Below are positions 36,699 to 44,797 of a stretch of 58,691 nucleotides of DNA, piece by piece (the first letter of the stretch is position 1; the number at the start of each line of letters is the position of its first letter). Source of the stretch: Gammaproteobacteria bacterium (GTDB lineage Bacteria > Pseudomonadota > Gammaproteobacteria > Pseudomonadales > Azotimanducaceae). A program made the position numbers and the translations under genes. The notes beneath the pieces were generated by a model, which was given only the letters and a program-made list of their open reading frames with translations, had not been told where the DNA came from and ran no database searches. The stretch covers positions 1 to 58,691 of the forward strand of contig JAPPAV010000124.1 of NCBI GenBank assembly GCA_026705345.1. The letters run 5' to 3'.

Positions 36699-37790
36699 AT
36701 GAGCCCCGTGGTCTTGGTCGGCGCAGGCAAGATCGGGCAGACGATCTGCCACTTCCTGAACGAGTCCGGGAGCTACCGCGTCACCTTGGTTGACAGCGAT
36801 TCGGAGCGGTTGGACCACGTGCCCGACCACCCGGGGCTCGCCAAGCAGCGGATCGATGTCACCGACGTCGATGCGCTGGCGCGGACGCTGGACGGCCAAT
36901 TTGCGGTGATCAACGCGGGGCCTTTCTTTCTCACCGAGGCCGTGGCCTGCGCAGCCGTCCGAAGCCAGTTGCACTATCTCGACCTCACCGAGGACATCGC
37001 GAGTGCGCGCGCGGTTCGCAAACTCGCGGAGCACGCCGCCAAGGCGCTGATTCCGCAGTGCGGCCTGGCACCGGGATTCGTCTCGATCGTAGCGAACGAC
37101 ATCGCCGACCGGTTCGAGAGCCTCGATACCTTGAGCATGCGCGTTGGCGCGTTGCCCGAATACCCCACGAACTCGCTCAGCTACAACCTGACGTGGAGCA
37201 CGGACGGCGTCATCAACGAGTATTGCGAGCCGTGCAACGTGATCGTCAACTGCCAGGCCACCGAAGTGCAGCCGCTGGAGCACCTCGAGGAGTTCCACCT
37301 CGACGGCGTCGCCTACGAGTCCTTCAATACGTCGGGCGGGCTAGGAACCCTCGGCGACACGCTGATCGGTAAGGTCAGGAACCTGAACTACCAGACCATC
37401 CGCTATCCCGGGCACTGCGACATCATGAAGGTTCTCCTGCACGACCTGCGCCTCGCCGACCGCCGGGAACTCTTGAAGGATGTCCTGGAGAACGCGGTGC
37501 CGACCACCGTGCAGGATGTCGTCCTGGTCTTCGTGACCGCCAGCGGCGCCAGAGACGGCTATTTCCTGCAGGAGTCCTACGCCAACAAGATATACAGTCG
37601 GACCGTGGGCGGTCGGCAATTGAGCGCCATTCAGATCACTACCGCCGCGAGCGTGTGCGCGACCTTGGACCTGCTCCGCGAAGGCAGGATTCCGGAGGCC
37701 GGGTTTGTTCGCCAGGAGCAGATTCGCCTGAAGGACTTCCTTGCGAACCGTTTCGGAAGGTATTTTCAGCAAGGAGCGCAGCGCAAGTAA
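36699..37790 (+). CDS. saccharopine dehydrogenase-family protein (lysine degradation)
   Basis: A 363-residue NAD(P) oxidoreductase with the Rossmann start VVLVGAGKIGQTICHFL and the family segments INAGPFFLTEAVACAAV, YLDLTED, QCGLAPGFVSIVAND and the C-terminal YANKIYSRTVGG. It could split saccharopine to glutamate and aminoadipate semialdehyde, or act as lysine 6-dehydrogenase; both belong to this family and have this length. The following gene, 18 bases on, oxidises that semialdehyde, which supports either role. No lysine-ketoglutarate reductase gene is in the window. Start ATG 36699. Confidence 0.82.
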   Translation: MSPVVLVGAGKIGQTICHFLNESGSYRVTLVDSDSERLDHVPDHPGLAKQRIDVTDVDALARTLDGQFAVINAGPFFLTEAVACAAVRSQLHYLDLTEDIASARAVRKLAEHAAKALIPQCGLAPGFVSIVANDIADRFESLDTLSMRVGALPEYPTNSLSYNLTWSTDGVINEYCEPCNVIVNCQATEVQPLEHLEEFHLDGVAYESFNTSGGLGTLGDTLIGKVRNLNYQTIRYPGHCDIMKVLLHDLRLADRRELLKDVLENAVPTTVQDVVLVFVTASGARDGYFLQESYANKIYSRTVGGRQLSAIQITTAASVCATLDLLREGRIPEAGFVRQEQIRLKDFLANRFGRYFQQGAQRK

Positions 37791-37807
37791 GACCACGTGA
37801 GGAATTC

Positions 37808-39346
37808 ATGGGCGCATTGACCGACCTCGACGCGATTCTCACCGCCCTGTCCATGCCCCGGACTTTTGTCCACGGTGGGGCCTTGGCCGTGTACTCGCCC
37901 ATCGACGGCAACACCATCGCGGCGGTGGCCACCGACGACCCGGAGTCGGTAGGGCGGAAGGTGGAGGCTGCCGAGCGTGCGTATTCGCAATGGCGCAACG
38001 TGCCGGCTCCTCGGCGCGGCGAACTGATTCGACGGTTCGGCGAGGAACTGCGCCGACACAAGGACGCGCTCGGCGCCCTCGTGACGCTCGAGACCGGCAA
38101 GATCCATGCGGAGGGTCTCGGCGAAGTCCAGGAGATGATCGACATCTGCGACTTCGCCGTCGGCTTGTCCCGCCAGCTCTACGGACTAACCATGCCTTCC
38201 GAACGCCCGGGTCACCGGATGGCCGAGCTTTGGCATCCGATGGGCGTCGTCGGCGTGATATCGGCATTCAACTTCCCCGTGGCCGTGTGGTCATGGAACA
38301 CGGCCCTGGCATTGGTCTGCGGGAACAGCGTCGTGTGGAAGCCCTCCGAAAAGACCCCGTTGTGCGCCCTGGCCTGCCAGGCGCTGTTCGAACGCGCGGC
38401 GGGAGCCATCGACGACGCACCGCCCAAGCTCGTCCAAGTGGTTGTCGGCGATGCCCGAATCGGCGATGCGCTCGTGCGGAACCCGCGCCTCCCGGTTGTC
38501 AGCGCCACCGGAAGCACGCGCATGGGCCGCGCCGTGGCACCGGCGGTCGCGGAGCGGTTCGGGCGCTGCATCCTGGAGCTTGGTGGCAACAACGGCATGA
38601 TCGTGACGTCCTCCGCCGATTTGGAACTCGCGGTACGCGCCATCCTGTTCTCGGCCGTTGGGACCGCCGGTCAGCGTTGCACCACCTTGCGCCGACTCAT
38701 CGTCCACGAGCGCGTCCACGATGAGTTGATCGCATCGCTCCATAGCGCCTTTGACCAGGTGCGGGTGGGCAACCCGTTCGAGCCTGATACGGTCGTGGGG
38801 CCGCTGATCGACGCATCGGCGTTCGACGCGATGCAGCATGCCCTCGGCGTGTCGAGGGAGGCGGGGTTCGAGATCCAGGGTGGGCAACGTGTCGACGTGG
38901 CGGGCTGCGATAATGGCCACTACGTGCAACCGGCGATCGTCCGGGCCGATGTCCAGAACGGCATCGTCAGGACGGAGACGTTCGCACCCATTCTCTATGT
39001 CATCCCCTACGGCGAATTCGACGAGGCGCTAGCACTGCACAATGACGTCCCCCAGGGACTGTCGTCGTGCGTGTTTACCCGGAATCTCCTGGAGGCCGAG
39101 AGGTTTCTCTCGGCGCAAGGCAGCGACTGCGGGATCGCCAACGTCAACATCGGCCCCAGCGGCGCGGAGATCGGCGGCGCGTTCGGCGGCGAAAAGGAAA
39201 CCGGGGGCGGTCGCGAGTCCGGGTCGGACGCCTGGAAAGGCTACATGCGCCGCTGCACGGCGACGGTCAACTACTCGTCGGACCTGCCGCTCGCCCAAGG
39301 CATTGAGTTCGGTACGGGAAGTGCCGGCGCGCGCGGGATGTCCTGA
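37808..39346 (+). CDS. amaB: L-aminoadipate-semialdehyde dehydrogenase (ALDH7-like)
   Basis: A 512-residue aldehyde dehydrogenase. It has GVVGVISAFNFPVAVWSWNTALALVCGNSVVWKPSEKTPL, LELGGNNGMIV (general base Glu), and GTAGQRCTTLRRL with the catalytic Cys. Also typical are GGAFGGEKETGGGRESGSDAWK and the substrate-pocket text of ALDH7, the antiquitin type. It forms 2-aminoadipate from the semialdehyde in lysine breakdown. ATG 37808 follows the saccharopine-dehydrogenase-like gene closely, so the pair is an operon. A longer open frame upstream overlaps the previous gene and is rejected. Confidence 0.88.
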   Translation: MGALTDLDAILTALSMPRTFVHGGALAVYSPIDGNTIAAVATDDPESVGRKVEAAERAYSQWRNVPAPRRGELIRRFGEELRRHKDALGALVTLETGKIHAEGLGEVQEMIDICDFAVGLSRQLYGLTMPSERPGHRMAELWHPMGVVGVISAFNFPVAVWSWNTALALVCGNSVVWKPSEKTPLCALACQALFERAAGAIDDAPPKLVQVVVGDARIGDALVRNPRLPVVSATGSTRMGRAVAPAVAERFGRCILELGGNNGMIVTSSADLELAVRAILFSAVGTAGQRCTTLRRLIVHERVHDELIASLHSAFDQVRVGNPFEPDTVVGPLIDASAFDAMQHALGVSREAGFEIQGGQRVDVAGCDNGHYVQPAIVRADVQNGIVRTETFAPILYVIPYGEFDEALALHNDVPQGLSSCVFTRNLLEAERFLSAQGSDCGIANVNIGPSGAEIGGAFGGEKETGGGRESGSDAWKGYMRRCTATVNYSSDLPLAQGIEFGTGSAGARGMS

Positions 39347-39360
39347 GCTGCGGCGGCGAC

Positions 39361-42300
39361 ATGAAGCGGCTCTACAGTCTCGTATGGCTGTCGGTTATCG
39401 CCGCTGCGTGCGGAGGCGGGGGCGGATCGGGCTCGCCGACTGTAGAGCCCGTGGGACCGGTCGTCCCGCCGCCCGAACCCGTGGTATCCCCATTGACCTT
39501 CGAACTGGACACGGCATCGTCGTTTTCCCGGTCGTTTGGTAGCGACACGCCCGCATCAACCCTCGAGATAGATCCCGAACTGTTTGGCGGCGGCTTCGCG
39601 GCCGCCGATGTCGATGCCGACGGCGATGTGGACTTCTACGTGGTCGGCGGCAACACCATGCCGAACCACTTCTACCGCAACCGGGGCGACGGCACGTTCG
39701 AGGAAATCGGTACCGAATTGGGACTGGACCTCGTGCATTGGGGCAGCGGTCCGGCGTTCGGGGACATCGACGGCGACGGCGATCTCGACCTGTTCGTGGG
39801 CGCCGTCGTGGGCGACCCCCACCATGTGTTCGAGAACCGCCTCGACGAATCCGGGGAATTCGTCGATGTGACCCACGAATCCGGTATCCGCCTCAGCACG
39901 CGCAACACCGTCTCCGCGACGTTCTTCGACTACGACCGGGACGGCTGGGTCGACCTGTTCCTCAGCCATTGGGGCAATCCCTACGAACCCGGCAAGAGTA
40001 CGCAGACGGTATGGCGCAACAACGGCGACGGCTCGTTCGCCGATACCAGCGTCGATTCGGGAATAGCCGCCGGCTTGGTGGAACGGGAAACCGACTGGTC
40101 CTTCACCCCCAACTTCAGCGACGTCGATGGGGACGGAGACAGCGATCTACTCATGGCAGCGGACTTCCACGAGAGCAAGGTGTTCCACAACAACGACGAC
40201 GGCACGTTCACCGATGCCACGGAGCGCCGGGTCATCCAGGACCAGGCCGGGATGGGCGCGGCGGTGGGCGACTACGACAACGACGGCGACATGGACTGGT
40301 TCGTCACCTCGATCTACGACCTCGACCTGTTGGACGGCGACTACCTCGGCAATTTCCTCTATCGGAACGACGACGGCGAGTTCGTGGACGCCACCGTTAC
40401 TGCGGGCGTGCAGGATGGCGCCTGGGGGTGGGGGGCCTGTGCGGCGGACTTCGAGAACGACGGCAACCTGGACATTCTGCACGTCAACGGCTGGTATTTG
40501 GTCGACGGCAAGGACTACCGCCGCCGCCCCGTCCGGTTCTTCTACAACACCGGGTCCAACATGGTGTTTCGGGAAATGGCCGGCCAGGTCGGTCTCACCG
40601 ACGACTCCCAGGGACGCGGGGTCGCCTGTTTCGATTTCGACCGCGACGGCGACATCGACGTCTTGATCTCGAACAACGCCCCGACCAATGTCGTGCTGTA
40701 CCGAAACGAGACGGCGAACGACAACCACTACCTCGCGATCCGCCTCGAAGGGGCCGCCCCGAATCACTTGGGGGTGGGCTCGCGGATCACGGTCACCACC
40801 GCCGACGGTTCCCAGATTCGCGACCTCGGCGGGCGCAACAACTACGTTTCCCACGGTCCCTTCGAGGTCCATTTCGGGTTGGCGGATGCCACCGAAGCCG
40901 AGATCGCCATACGTTGGCCGGATGGCACGACGTCGACGATGGCCGACGTTTCGGCCAACCAGCTACTGACGATTCGCCAGCCCGCGACGAACCTGCGCCT
41001 GGTGGTGCTGCAAGGCGGCGGTGACGGTGTCTACAACGAGGGGGACGTCATTGAAGTCCAAGCGGCCCAAGCCGCCGACGGCTACCACTTCTCGCACTGG
41101 TCGACGAACGGCGGAGGAGGTTTCGCGGACCCGTCTTCGGCCAACACGACGTTCACGATGCCGGGCATGACGGTCACCATCACCGCGCACTACCTGCCGG
41201 GTGTTGCGCCGGAGGCGGAGGTTTCCGTCCCCAGGCGCTGGATCGAGGTTCTGCTACAAGCGATCCGCAACGACTACGCGCGGCCGACCGTGCATGCCCG
41301 CAACCTGTTCCATGTCTCGGCAGCCATGTACGACGTCTGGGCCGCGTACGACATCGACGACCCGTCCGCCAAGGCCGCGAGTCCTTGGCTCTACGGGCGG
41401 ACACGCGCGGGCTCGCACTGCGAATCGGGCACGATCGCCACCCCCGAGGGCGTCGATGAGGCGCGAGAGACCGCCCTGAGCTACGCGGTCTATCGTCTTA
41501 TTCGCCATCGCTTCGACGCGTCGCCGGGGGCCAGCGGGATCATTCGCGATGCCAATGCCCTGATGGGCTACCTCGGCTACGACATCGACTACGCCGAGTC
41601 GGACGTCGAACTCGGTGCCGCGGCTCTCGGCAACCATATCGGCCAGTGCTATATCGATTTCGGCCTGGTCGATGGGGCGAACGAGGCGAACGACTACGCC
41701 AACATCGCCTACGAACCGGTCAACGCGGCCCTCGAGCCGGAACTCCCCGGCAACCCCAACATCACCGACCTGAACCGATGGCAACCCCTTGCGCTGGCGG
41801 AATTCGTCGACCAGGCGGGGAATCCGAGTGACTCGGAACCGGAATTCCTAAGCCCCGAGTGGGGCTCGGTGGTGCCTTTCGCGCTCAAGGACGACGATCT
41901 GACAATCCGTACTCGGGACGGCTACGACTACTGGGTGTACCACGACCCCGGGCCCCCGCCGATGATCGAGGGCGTTGGCGCCGACCAATACAAGTGGTCC
42001 CATTCCCTGGTTGCCGTCTGGTCGTCCCACCTCGACCCGACCGACGGCGTGACGATGGACATCTCGCCGGCAAGCGTCGGCAACGTCACCGCCTATCCGC
42101 GCGACTTCGATGGCCATCCGGATTTCTACCGGCTCGCGGAAGGCGGCGACGCCGGGGCTGGCCACTCGGTCAATCCGGCGACGGGTGAACCCTACGAGCC
42201 GCAGGTCGTGCCGAGGGGCGACTACGCCCGGGTACTCGCCGAGTTCTGGGCCGACGGGCCCGACTCCGAGACGCCGCCGGGCCACTGGTTCGTGATCCTG

Positions 42301-43077
42301 AACGAGGTCAACGACCACCCGCTCATGCTGGAGCGGTTCCGGGGCGAAGATGCCCTCGATCTGCTCGAATACGACGTGAAGGCGTACTTCATGCTCGGCG
42401 GCGCCATGCACGACGCCGCCATCACGGCCTGGGGCATCAAGGGCTACTACGACTACATCCGGCCGATCTCGTCGTTGCGTGCCATGGCGGACCGGGGGCA
42501 GAGCAGCGACCCGGACGGCGAGTCCTACCATGTCGACGGCATCCCGCTGCGTCCCGGCTATATCGAGCTGGTGGCCGCGGGCGACGCGTTGGCAGGCGAC
42601 GACGGAGAGCACGTCGGCAAGATCAAGTTCCTGGCTTGGCTGGGGCCGGATGGGATCGACGATCCCGACGTGGACGTCGCGGGGGTCGACTGGATGCTCG
42701 CCGAGAACTGGTGGCCCTACCAGCGCCCCACCTTCGTGACGCCGCCCTTCGCCGGCTACGTATCGGGACACTCCACCTATTCCCGGGCGGCGGCTGAGGT
42801 TCTGACGGCATTGACCGAGGACGAGTTCTTCCCGGGCGGCATGAGCGACTTCGAGATCGAGGCCAACGAGTTCCTAGTGTTCGAGGATGGTCCGTCCGTG
42901 GACATGACGCTGCAGTGGGCGACCTATCGCGACGCCTCGGACCAGTGCAGCCTGTCGCGCATCTGGGGCGGCATCCACCCGCCGGCTGACGACATCGCGG
43001 GACGCCTGATCGGCATCGAGGTCGGTATAGACGCGTTCGAACTGGCGGAGCGGCACTTCGCCGGCGAGGTCGACTGA
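39361..43077 (+). CDS. lipoprotein fusing FG-GAP/ASPIC-UnbV repeats to a vanadium-dependent haloperoxidase
   Basis: A 1238-residue protein. A lipoprotein signal ends at AAACGGGGG. Residues ~75-440 hold FG-GAP/VCBS repeats with many DxDGDxD calcium loops (DVDADGDVDFYV, DIDGDGDLDLFV). Residues ~455-545 are an ASPIC/UnbV domain, as in CRTAC1-like proteins, then a divergent InlB-like repeat (~545-620). The rest is a vanadium haloperoxidase/PAP2 domain with all vanadate ligands: Lys1027 and Arg1034 (KGYYDYIRP), Ser1135-Gly1136-His1137 (YVSGHSTY), Arg1200 and His1206 (SRIWGGIHP). It should be anchored in the outer or inner membrane and oxidise halide with peroxide, or remove phosphate. Its stop overlaps the sulfatase start (TGATG). 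Confidence 0.88.
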   Translation: MKRLYSLVWLSVIAAACGGGGGSGSPTVEPVGPVVPPPEPVVSPLTFELDTASSFSRSFGSDTPASTLEIDPELFGGGFAAADVDADGDVDFYVVGGNTMPNHFYRNRGDGTFEEIGTELGLDLVHWGSGPAFGDIDGDGDLDLFVGAVVGDPHHVFENRLDESGEFVDVTHESGIRLSTRNTVSATFFDYDRDGWVDLFLSHWGNPYEPGKSTQTVWRNNGDGSFADTSVDSGIAAGLVERETDWSFTPNFSDVDGDGDSDLLMAADFHESKVFHNNDDGTFTDATERRVIQDQAGMGAAVGDYDNDGDMDWFVTSIYDLDLLDGDYLGNFLYRNDDGEFVDATVTAGVQDGAWGWGACAADFENDGNLDILHVNGWYLVDGKDYRRRPVRFFYNTGSNMVFREMAGQVGLTDDSQGRGVACFDFDRDGDIDVLISNNAPTNVVLYRNETANDNHYLAIRLEGAAPNHLGVGSRITVTTADGSQIRDLGGRNNYVSHGPFEVHFGLADATEAEIAIRWPDGTTSTMADVSANQLLTIRQPATNLRLVVLQGGGDGVYNEGDVIEVQAAQAADGYHFSHWSTNGGGGFADPSSANTTFTMPGMTVTITAHYLPGVAPEAEVSVPRRWIEVLLQAIRNDYARPTVHARNLFHVSAAMYDVWAAYDIDDPSAKAASPWLYGRTRAGSHCESGTIATPEGVDEARETALSYAVYRLIRHRFDASPGASGIIRDANALMGYLGYDIDYAESDVELGAAALGNHIGQCYIDFGLVDGANEANDYANIAYEPVNAALEPELPGNPNITDLNRWQPLALAEFVDQAGNPSDSEPEFLSPEWGSVVPFALKDDDLTIRTRDGYDYWVYHDPGPPPMIEGVGADQYKWSHSLVAVWSSHLDPTDGVTMDISPASVGNVTAYPRDFDGHPDFYRLAEGGDAGAGHSVNPATGEPYEPQVVPRGDYARVLAEFWADGPDSETPPGHWFVILNEVNDHPLMLERFRGEDALDLLEYDVKAYFMLGGAMHDAAITAWGIKGYYDYIRPISSLRAMADRGQSSDPDGESYHVDGIPLRPGYIELVAAGDALAGDDGEHVGKIKFLAWLGPDGIDDPDVDVAGVDWMLAENWWPYQRPTFVTPPFAGYVSGHSTYSRAAAEVLTALTEDEFFPGGMSDFEIEANEFLVFEDGPSVDMTLQWATYRDASDQCSLSRIWGGIHPPADDIAGRLIGIEVGIDAFELAERHFAGEVD

Positions 43078-44504
43078 TGCCGCCGAGTATCCTGCTGATC
43101 CTGATCGACGACCTCGGTTGGACAGACCTCGCCTGCTACGGCAGCGCCTTCTACGACACGCCGAATCTCGATCGCCTGGCGGGCGAGGGCATGCTCTTCA
43201 CCGACGCATACTCGTCCTGCCCGGTGTGTTCACCCACCCGCGCAAGCATCATGAGCGGCAAGTACCCGGCGCGGGTGGGTGTGACCCAGTACATCCCCGG
43301 CCACGCCATCGGCCGGTTGCAGGACGTTCCGTACTTCCACGGTCTGCCGATCAGCGAGTACAGCATTGCCCGCGCGCTGGGAGACGGCGGCTACCAGACC
43401 TGGCACGTGGGCAAGTGGCACCTCGGTGGCGCCCGAACCACCCCGGAGCGGCACGGCTTTGACGTGAACATCGCCGGTCTCGGCTGGGGGATGCCCCAGA
43501 ACGGCTATTTCAGTCCCTACGGCATGGCGAACCTACCCGACGGCGAAGAGGGCGAGTACCTGACTGACCGCCTGACCGACGAAGCAATCCGACTGATCGA
43601 AGCCCGGGACCCGAGCCGGCCGTTCTTCCTGAACCTCGCGCACTACGCGGTGCACATCCCGATCCAGCCCCCGCCGGGGCTCGTCGACAAGTACCGCCAA
43701 CGGGCCGCCGACATGGGCCTCGACAAGCAGGATGTCATCGTCGAAGGCGAACCGTTCGGTTGCGAGCACTTGCGCGGCGAACGGGTGTTGAGGCGTATCC
43801 GGCAGAGCGATGCGGCCTACGCAGCCATGGTCGAGGATCTCGATGCCAACATCGGCCGGGTGCTCGACTGCCTGGCGGAACAGGACCTCAACGACAACAC
43901 GCTCGTATTGTTCACGTCGGACAACGGCGGACTCGCGACTTCGAACCGCCGCGAAGGCGTTCCCACCAGCAACGCCCCGCTCGCCGAGGGCAAAGGCTGG
44001 ATGTACGAGGGCGGCACCCGCGTCTGCCAGATCGCACGCCTGCCCGGCATGATCGAACCCGGGAGCGTTTGCCGGATCCCGGTAACCAGCACGGATCTCT
44101 ATCCGACCTTCCTGGACATCGCCGGTTGTCCCCCGCAGCCGGACCAGCACCGCGACGGCGTCAGCCTGTTGCCGCTCTTCCGGGGTGAATCCTCGCTTGC
44201 CCGCGAGGCCATCTTCTGGCACTACCCGCACTACGCCAACCAGGGCGGACGACCCGCCGGCGCGGTTCGACGGGGCAACTGGAAGCTGATCCAGCACTTC
44301 GAGGACGACCGGCTGGAACTCTTCAACCTCCGCGACGACGAGAGCGAAACGACTGACTTGGTAGCCACGCATCCGGGCGTCGTTCAGGAACTCTACGGGC
44401 TGCTCTCGGACTGGCAGCAGGAGATCGAAGCGCTGATCCCCAAGCCGAATCCGAACTACCGGCCGCCTCCCCTCGAATCGGGGATCGATCCGGCTGAGGT
44501 TTAG
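43077..44504 (+). CDS. type I sulfatase (arylsulfatase family)
   Basis: A 475-residue sulfatase. Metal ligands are in LILIDDLGW; the CSPTR motif (Cys51) is the CxPxR site converted to formylglycine, followed by GKYPARVG. GKWHLG and FTSDNGG supply the later active-site residues. No signal peptide is visible, so it appears cytoplasmic, odd beside a secreted lipoprotein unless an upstream start exists. ATG 43077 shares a base with the preceding stop, indicating tight translational coupling. Substrate unknown; sulfated algal or animal glycans are plausible given the fucosidase elsewhere in the window. Confidence 0.9.
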   Translation: MPPSILLILIDDLGWTDLACYGSAFYDTPNLDRLAGEGMLFTDAYSSCPVCSPTRASIMSGKYPARVGVTQYIPGHAIGRLQDVPYFHGLPISEYSIARALGDGGYQTWHVGKWHLGGARTTPERHGFDVNIAGLGWGMPQNGYFSPYGMANLPDGEEGEYLTDRLTDEAIRLIEARDPSRPFFLNLAHYAVHIPIQPPPGLVDKYRQRAADMGLDKQDVIVEGEPFGCEHLRGERVLRRIRQSDAAYAAMVEDLDANIGRVLDCLAEQDLNDNTLVLFTSDNGGLATSNRREGVPTSNAPLAEGKGWMYEGGTRVCQIARLPGMIEPGSVCRIPVTSTDLYPTFLDIAGCPPQPDQHRDGVSLLPLFRGESSLAREAIFWHYPHYANQGGRPAGAVRRGNWKLIQHFEDDRLELFNLRDDESETTDLVATHPGVVQELYGLLSDWQQEIEALIPKPNPNYRPPPLESGIDPAEV

Positions 44505-44537
44505 TGGTCGGGCCGCGGGACGTGGAAGGAACACGTT

Positions 44538-44563
44538 CGTAGGGGACGGGCTTGTCCCGTCCC
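44538..44563 (+). repeat. CGTAGGGG palindromic repeat, standard copy
   Basis: Arms GGGACGGG (44543-44550) and CCCGTCCC (44556-44563), loop CTTGT. First of four elements that fill the 293-base gap between the sulfatase and TonB-receptor genes. Confidence 0.9.
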
Positions 44564-44590
44564 GCTGCTAGGCAACGACAATGCCCAGCG

Positions 44591-44617
44591 CGGGCGGGGA
44601 CAAGCCCCGCCCCTACG
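44591..44617 (-). repeat. CGTAGGGG palindromic repeat, GGGCGGGG stem variant
   Basis: Reverse copy. Plus-strand arms GGGCGGGG (44592-44599) and CCCCGCCC (44605-44612) around ACAAG. A fourth compensated stem sequence. Confidence 0.9.
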
Positions 44618-44644
44618 GGGTTGTCGCCTCGCGTCGGGGCATCC

Positions 44645-44670
44645 CGTAGGGGACGGGCTTGTCCCGTCCC
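44645..44670 (+). repeat. CGTAGGGG palindromic repeat, standard copy
   Basis: Arms GGGACGGG (44650-44657) and CCCGTCCC (44663-44670), loop CTTGT. Confidence 0.9.
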
Positions 44671-44698
44671 GTTGCCGACACGGGTGTTTTTTGGACGC

Positions 44699-44741
44699 GG
44701 GCGACCGCGCGCCCTCCGGGCGCGATAGGGTCGCCCCTACG
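44699..44741 (-). repeat. nested palindromic repeat (hairpin inside hairpin)
   Basis: The outer arms GGGCGACC (44699-44706) and GGTCGCCC (44729-44736) are those of the GGGCGACC variant in reverse. The usual 5-base loop is replaced by 22 bases holding the second-hairpin motif CGCGCCC (44708-44714), TCC, GGGCGCG (44718-44724). Confidence 0.88.
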
Positions 44742-44797
44742 GGGTATTGTCAAGCGGTTCGCGGGCCGACGGTTTCCCGACCGGCCCGCGAATGCGT

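Noticed and set aside
41848-42771. 307-codon minus-strand frame inside the haloperoxidase gene
   Set aside because: The plus strand encodes all vanadate ligands; the reverse frame is a shadow.
44505-44797. Repeat cluster as a CRISPR array
   Set aside because: Copies alternate in direction, spacing is irregular and no cas genes are nearby.
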